Notes under the pieces: model-generated
Seen by the model: the letters and a program-made list of their open reading frames with translations, nothing else
Databases searched by the model: none
What the model was told of the DNA's origin: nothing
In this document: piece by piece, positions 62,383 to 64,000 of the stretch
How positions within the stretch are numbered: position 1 is the stretch's first letter
How the letters are laid out: every line of letters begins with the position of its first letter
Program-made: the position numbers and the translations under genes
Source of the DNA: Streptomyces panaciradicis
Lineage (GTDB): Bacteria; Actinomycetota; Actinomycetes; Streptomycetales; Streptomycetaceae
Reading direction: 5' to 3'
Length of the DNA stretch: 64,000 bases
Assembly (NCBI RefSeq): GCF_023516615.1
Contig: NZ_JAMGBF010000019.1
Span: 1-64,000 of the forward strand

Positions 62383-64000
62383 GTGGATAAGGTGCCTGTC
62401 CTTCCTGATACGGCGGGGATCTACCAGGCTTTTCTGGCGCGCGCCGGGAAAATGGGGCAGGCGAGCAATGGCTTTCACAATCAGAACTACGTTCTACCGC
62501 TCACTCCACCCATGGCGCGGTTGCTGAATCGTGATCCCGGCGCTTCCGTCACTGTCCGTATCCGGCGAGCCTCCGCGCTTCCCGTGGTGATCAGGAGCTG
62601 GGAGGACGAAGCGGAAATTCTTCGGGCCGTCAGAGCAGTCCTGCCCGAAGGGCCGCAATGTCTGTTCAAAGGAGAAGGATTCGCAATCCACAGCTATGTG
62701 GAAGGCGTACCCCTTTCGAGTGTCTGCGGGAACGGTAAGCCCGTCGACACCCTGCTCATGAAGGCGCTGGCGGACCTCCTCGCGACGATGACGCAGGTGC
62801 CGCATGAGGCCCTGCCGAAGCTCCCGTCGTTCTGGCCCAGCGATCGCACGGACAGTCAGGGGTTCCTGCGAACGCTCGCCAGGATGGCCGACCGGCAGAT
62901 CAGGGAACCCAATTGGCCGCAGTTCGGTGACCTGTTCGCCGCGCTCGGAATCCCCGAGGACGCACTGCTCCGGTTCGCCGACCGGGTCCCGGCCATGGCA
63001 GCGCGTCCCTACAGCCTGCTCCACGCGGATCTGCACCGCGACAACCTGATCATGTCGTACGACGGTGCTTCACCCCTCATCTGTGTGGACTGGGAGTTGG
63101 CCACCTTCGGGGATCCCCTGCACGACCTTGCGACCCACCTGATCCGCATGCGCTACCCGGAGCATCAAGCGGATGAGGTGGTGGACGCTTGGGTGTGTGC
63201 CATGGAAAAGGCCCGTCCTGAGGCCGCCACCGGAGTGGTCAAGGACCTGCGCCACTACATCGCCTTCGAACGGGCGCAGTCCGTCTACGCCGACGTGATG
63301 CGGGCGGCGCAAACCCTGAAGGGCCCGATCGACCAGAAGGGTCTGGATGCGGCCACCCAAGCGGTGCGGCGTGCTCTGGAGGCGGCGGCGAAACCGCTCT
63401 GGCTGGCGAAGGTGCCGGACGAGCATCGGATCGAGCAGATCCTGTTCCGTTGGCGGGCACGCGCGGGTGGTGGGTTGAGCCTGTACACCACGGGCTCCGA
63501 CTGGCACCGGGACGAGCGGGTTCTCGAGCGGGACGACTTTCCTGAGCGGGCGGTGAACGACGCGCTGCGGGCCGAGGGCGAGGCACCGGCCAGCAGGGTG
63601 TTCAAGGGGACGGCGCACATCAACACAGTGGTGAGCGTGCCGAACGTGGACTCCTGTGTCGTCGTGAGGCGTGTGGTGCCTGGTGTGCGCAGGCGAGAGC
63701 GGGGCTTTCTCAGCGAGCACGCGGTTCTCGGCGCCATCGAGAAGTCCGGCGTCGAGGTGGCGGCCCCGAGGATCCTCGCCCTGGGCTGGAGCCACGACGG
63801 GGCTCGCTTCGCCATCCACACGTACGTCGGTCCGCAGGAGATCCACCGCTCGCCCAACCACCCGGTCAACGGCCTGCTTCCGCGTGAGGCCGACAAACTC
63901 GTGGACCAGCTCTGCGCTCTGACACAGGTCGACTACTTGCAGGTCGACCCGCTTGCGGGCCAGGGTCACTTCTACCGCTGGCTGAGCGACAATCTGGTCG
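62383..64000 (+). CDS. tandem APH-type phosphotransferase (partial, runs off the window)
   Basis: At least 539 codons, open to the window end. First kinase module: catalytic HADLHRDNL (H-x-D-x4-N) and metal-binding VDWELATFGDPLHDLA, complete within about 300 residues. A second N-lobe starts near residue 400 (RVFKGTAHINTVVSV...CVVVRRV) and its C-lobe lies beyond the edge. GTG with GGAGG 4 nt upstream. Two fused aminoglycoside-phosphotransferase-like modules are unusual; the substrate could be an antibiotic, a choline-like molecule or a protein. Confidence 0.8.
   Translation, partial: MDKVPVLPDTAGIYQAFLARAGKMGQASNGFHNQNYVLPLTPPMARLLNRDPGASVTVRIRRASALPVVIRSWEDEAEILRAVRAVLPEGPQCLFKGEGFAIHSYVEGVPLSSVCGNGKPVDTLLMKALADLLATMTQVPHEALPKLPSFWPSDRTDSQGFLRTLARMADRQIREPNWPQFGDLFAALGIPEDALLRFADRVPAMAARPYSLLHADLHRDNLIMSYDGASPLICVDWELATFGDPLHDLATHLIRMRYPEHQADEVVDAWVCAMEKARPEAATGVVKDLRHYIAFERAQSVYADVMRAAQTLKGPIDQKGLDAATQAVRRALEAAAKPLWLAKVPDEHRIEQILFRWRARAGGGLSLYTTGSDWHRDERVLERDDFPERAVNDALRAEGEAPASRVFKGTAHINTVVSVPNVDSCVVVRRVVPGVRRRERGFLSEHAVLGAIEKSGVEVAAPRILALGWSHDGARFAIHTYVGPQEIHRSPNHPVNGLLPREADKLVDQLCALTQVDYLQVDPLAGQGHFYRWLSDNLV

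Overview
The window is high-GC actinobacterial chromosome, almost certainly Streptomyces. Evidence: strong G/C bias at third codon positions, frequent GTG/TTG starts and ATGA/GTGA overlaps, a mycothiol gene (mshD), twin-arginine and lipobox signals, GlnR, the DevA-type regulators, and the whiG anti-sigma factor RsiG with its c-di-GMP signature. The gene order closely resembles, from memory, the S. coelicolor SCO4126-SCO4192 interval. It is core-chromosome sequence with a few locally variable patches. S. coelicolor names used below are recollections, not search results.

Layout. 1-70: the last bases of a 5S rRNA gene and its terminator. 90-650: a GNAT acetyltransferase. 658-7715 (minus): a six-gene conjugation / type IV secretion-like cluster (pilin-like, single-pass, VirB6/TrbL-like, SCO6880-family, VirB4-like ATPase, TraG-like protein with a degenerate P-loop); a cell-wall-cutting transglycosylase/NlpC-P60 protein lies at 11321. 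Between them sits a secreted-protease patch (S53 peptidase, small lipoprotein, trypsin-like protease) with a repeated ~64 bp element. 12488-14795: PAP2 phosphatase and a Tat-exported BBE-like oxidoreductase.

14945-26711 is a phosphate region: PHO boxes, pstSCAB with an elaborate hairpin tract between pstS and pstC, a convergent low-affinity Pit transporter with its DUF47 partner, copper-sensing csoR with its operator, then a lipoprotein, a NUDIX hydrolase, a polyphosphate-binding CHAD protein and polyphosphate kinase (ppk). 27309-32125 is a sigma / zinc anti-sigma / ABC transporter operon whose end carries a perfect 137 bp duplication. mshD and a secreted 5'-nucleotidase follow. At 35555 a 41-residue, very basic peptide gene directly precedes an ABC exporter: the best candidate here for an undescribed peptide export system.

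38507-44166: CssRS-type two-component system, an HtrA-like protease with candidate CssR boxes, a LacI regulator and glnR. 44349-49885: housekeeping and sulfur genes, including a 26-codon Cys-containing leader peptide before a thiosulfate sulfurtransferase. 49988-52646: three tandem, translationally coupled, similarly built membrane-anchored proteins of unknown role. 52751-56133: small membrane protein, nitrobindin-like protein, nickel regulator nur, ygfZ-like, dtd, rsiG. 57967-62112: three DevA-like GntR regulators (devE with a TTA codon, devA-devB, and a third paralogue) with palindromic CCAACT-type sites and leaderless promoters. The window ends inside a double phosphotransferase (APH) gene that runs off the right edge.
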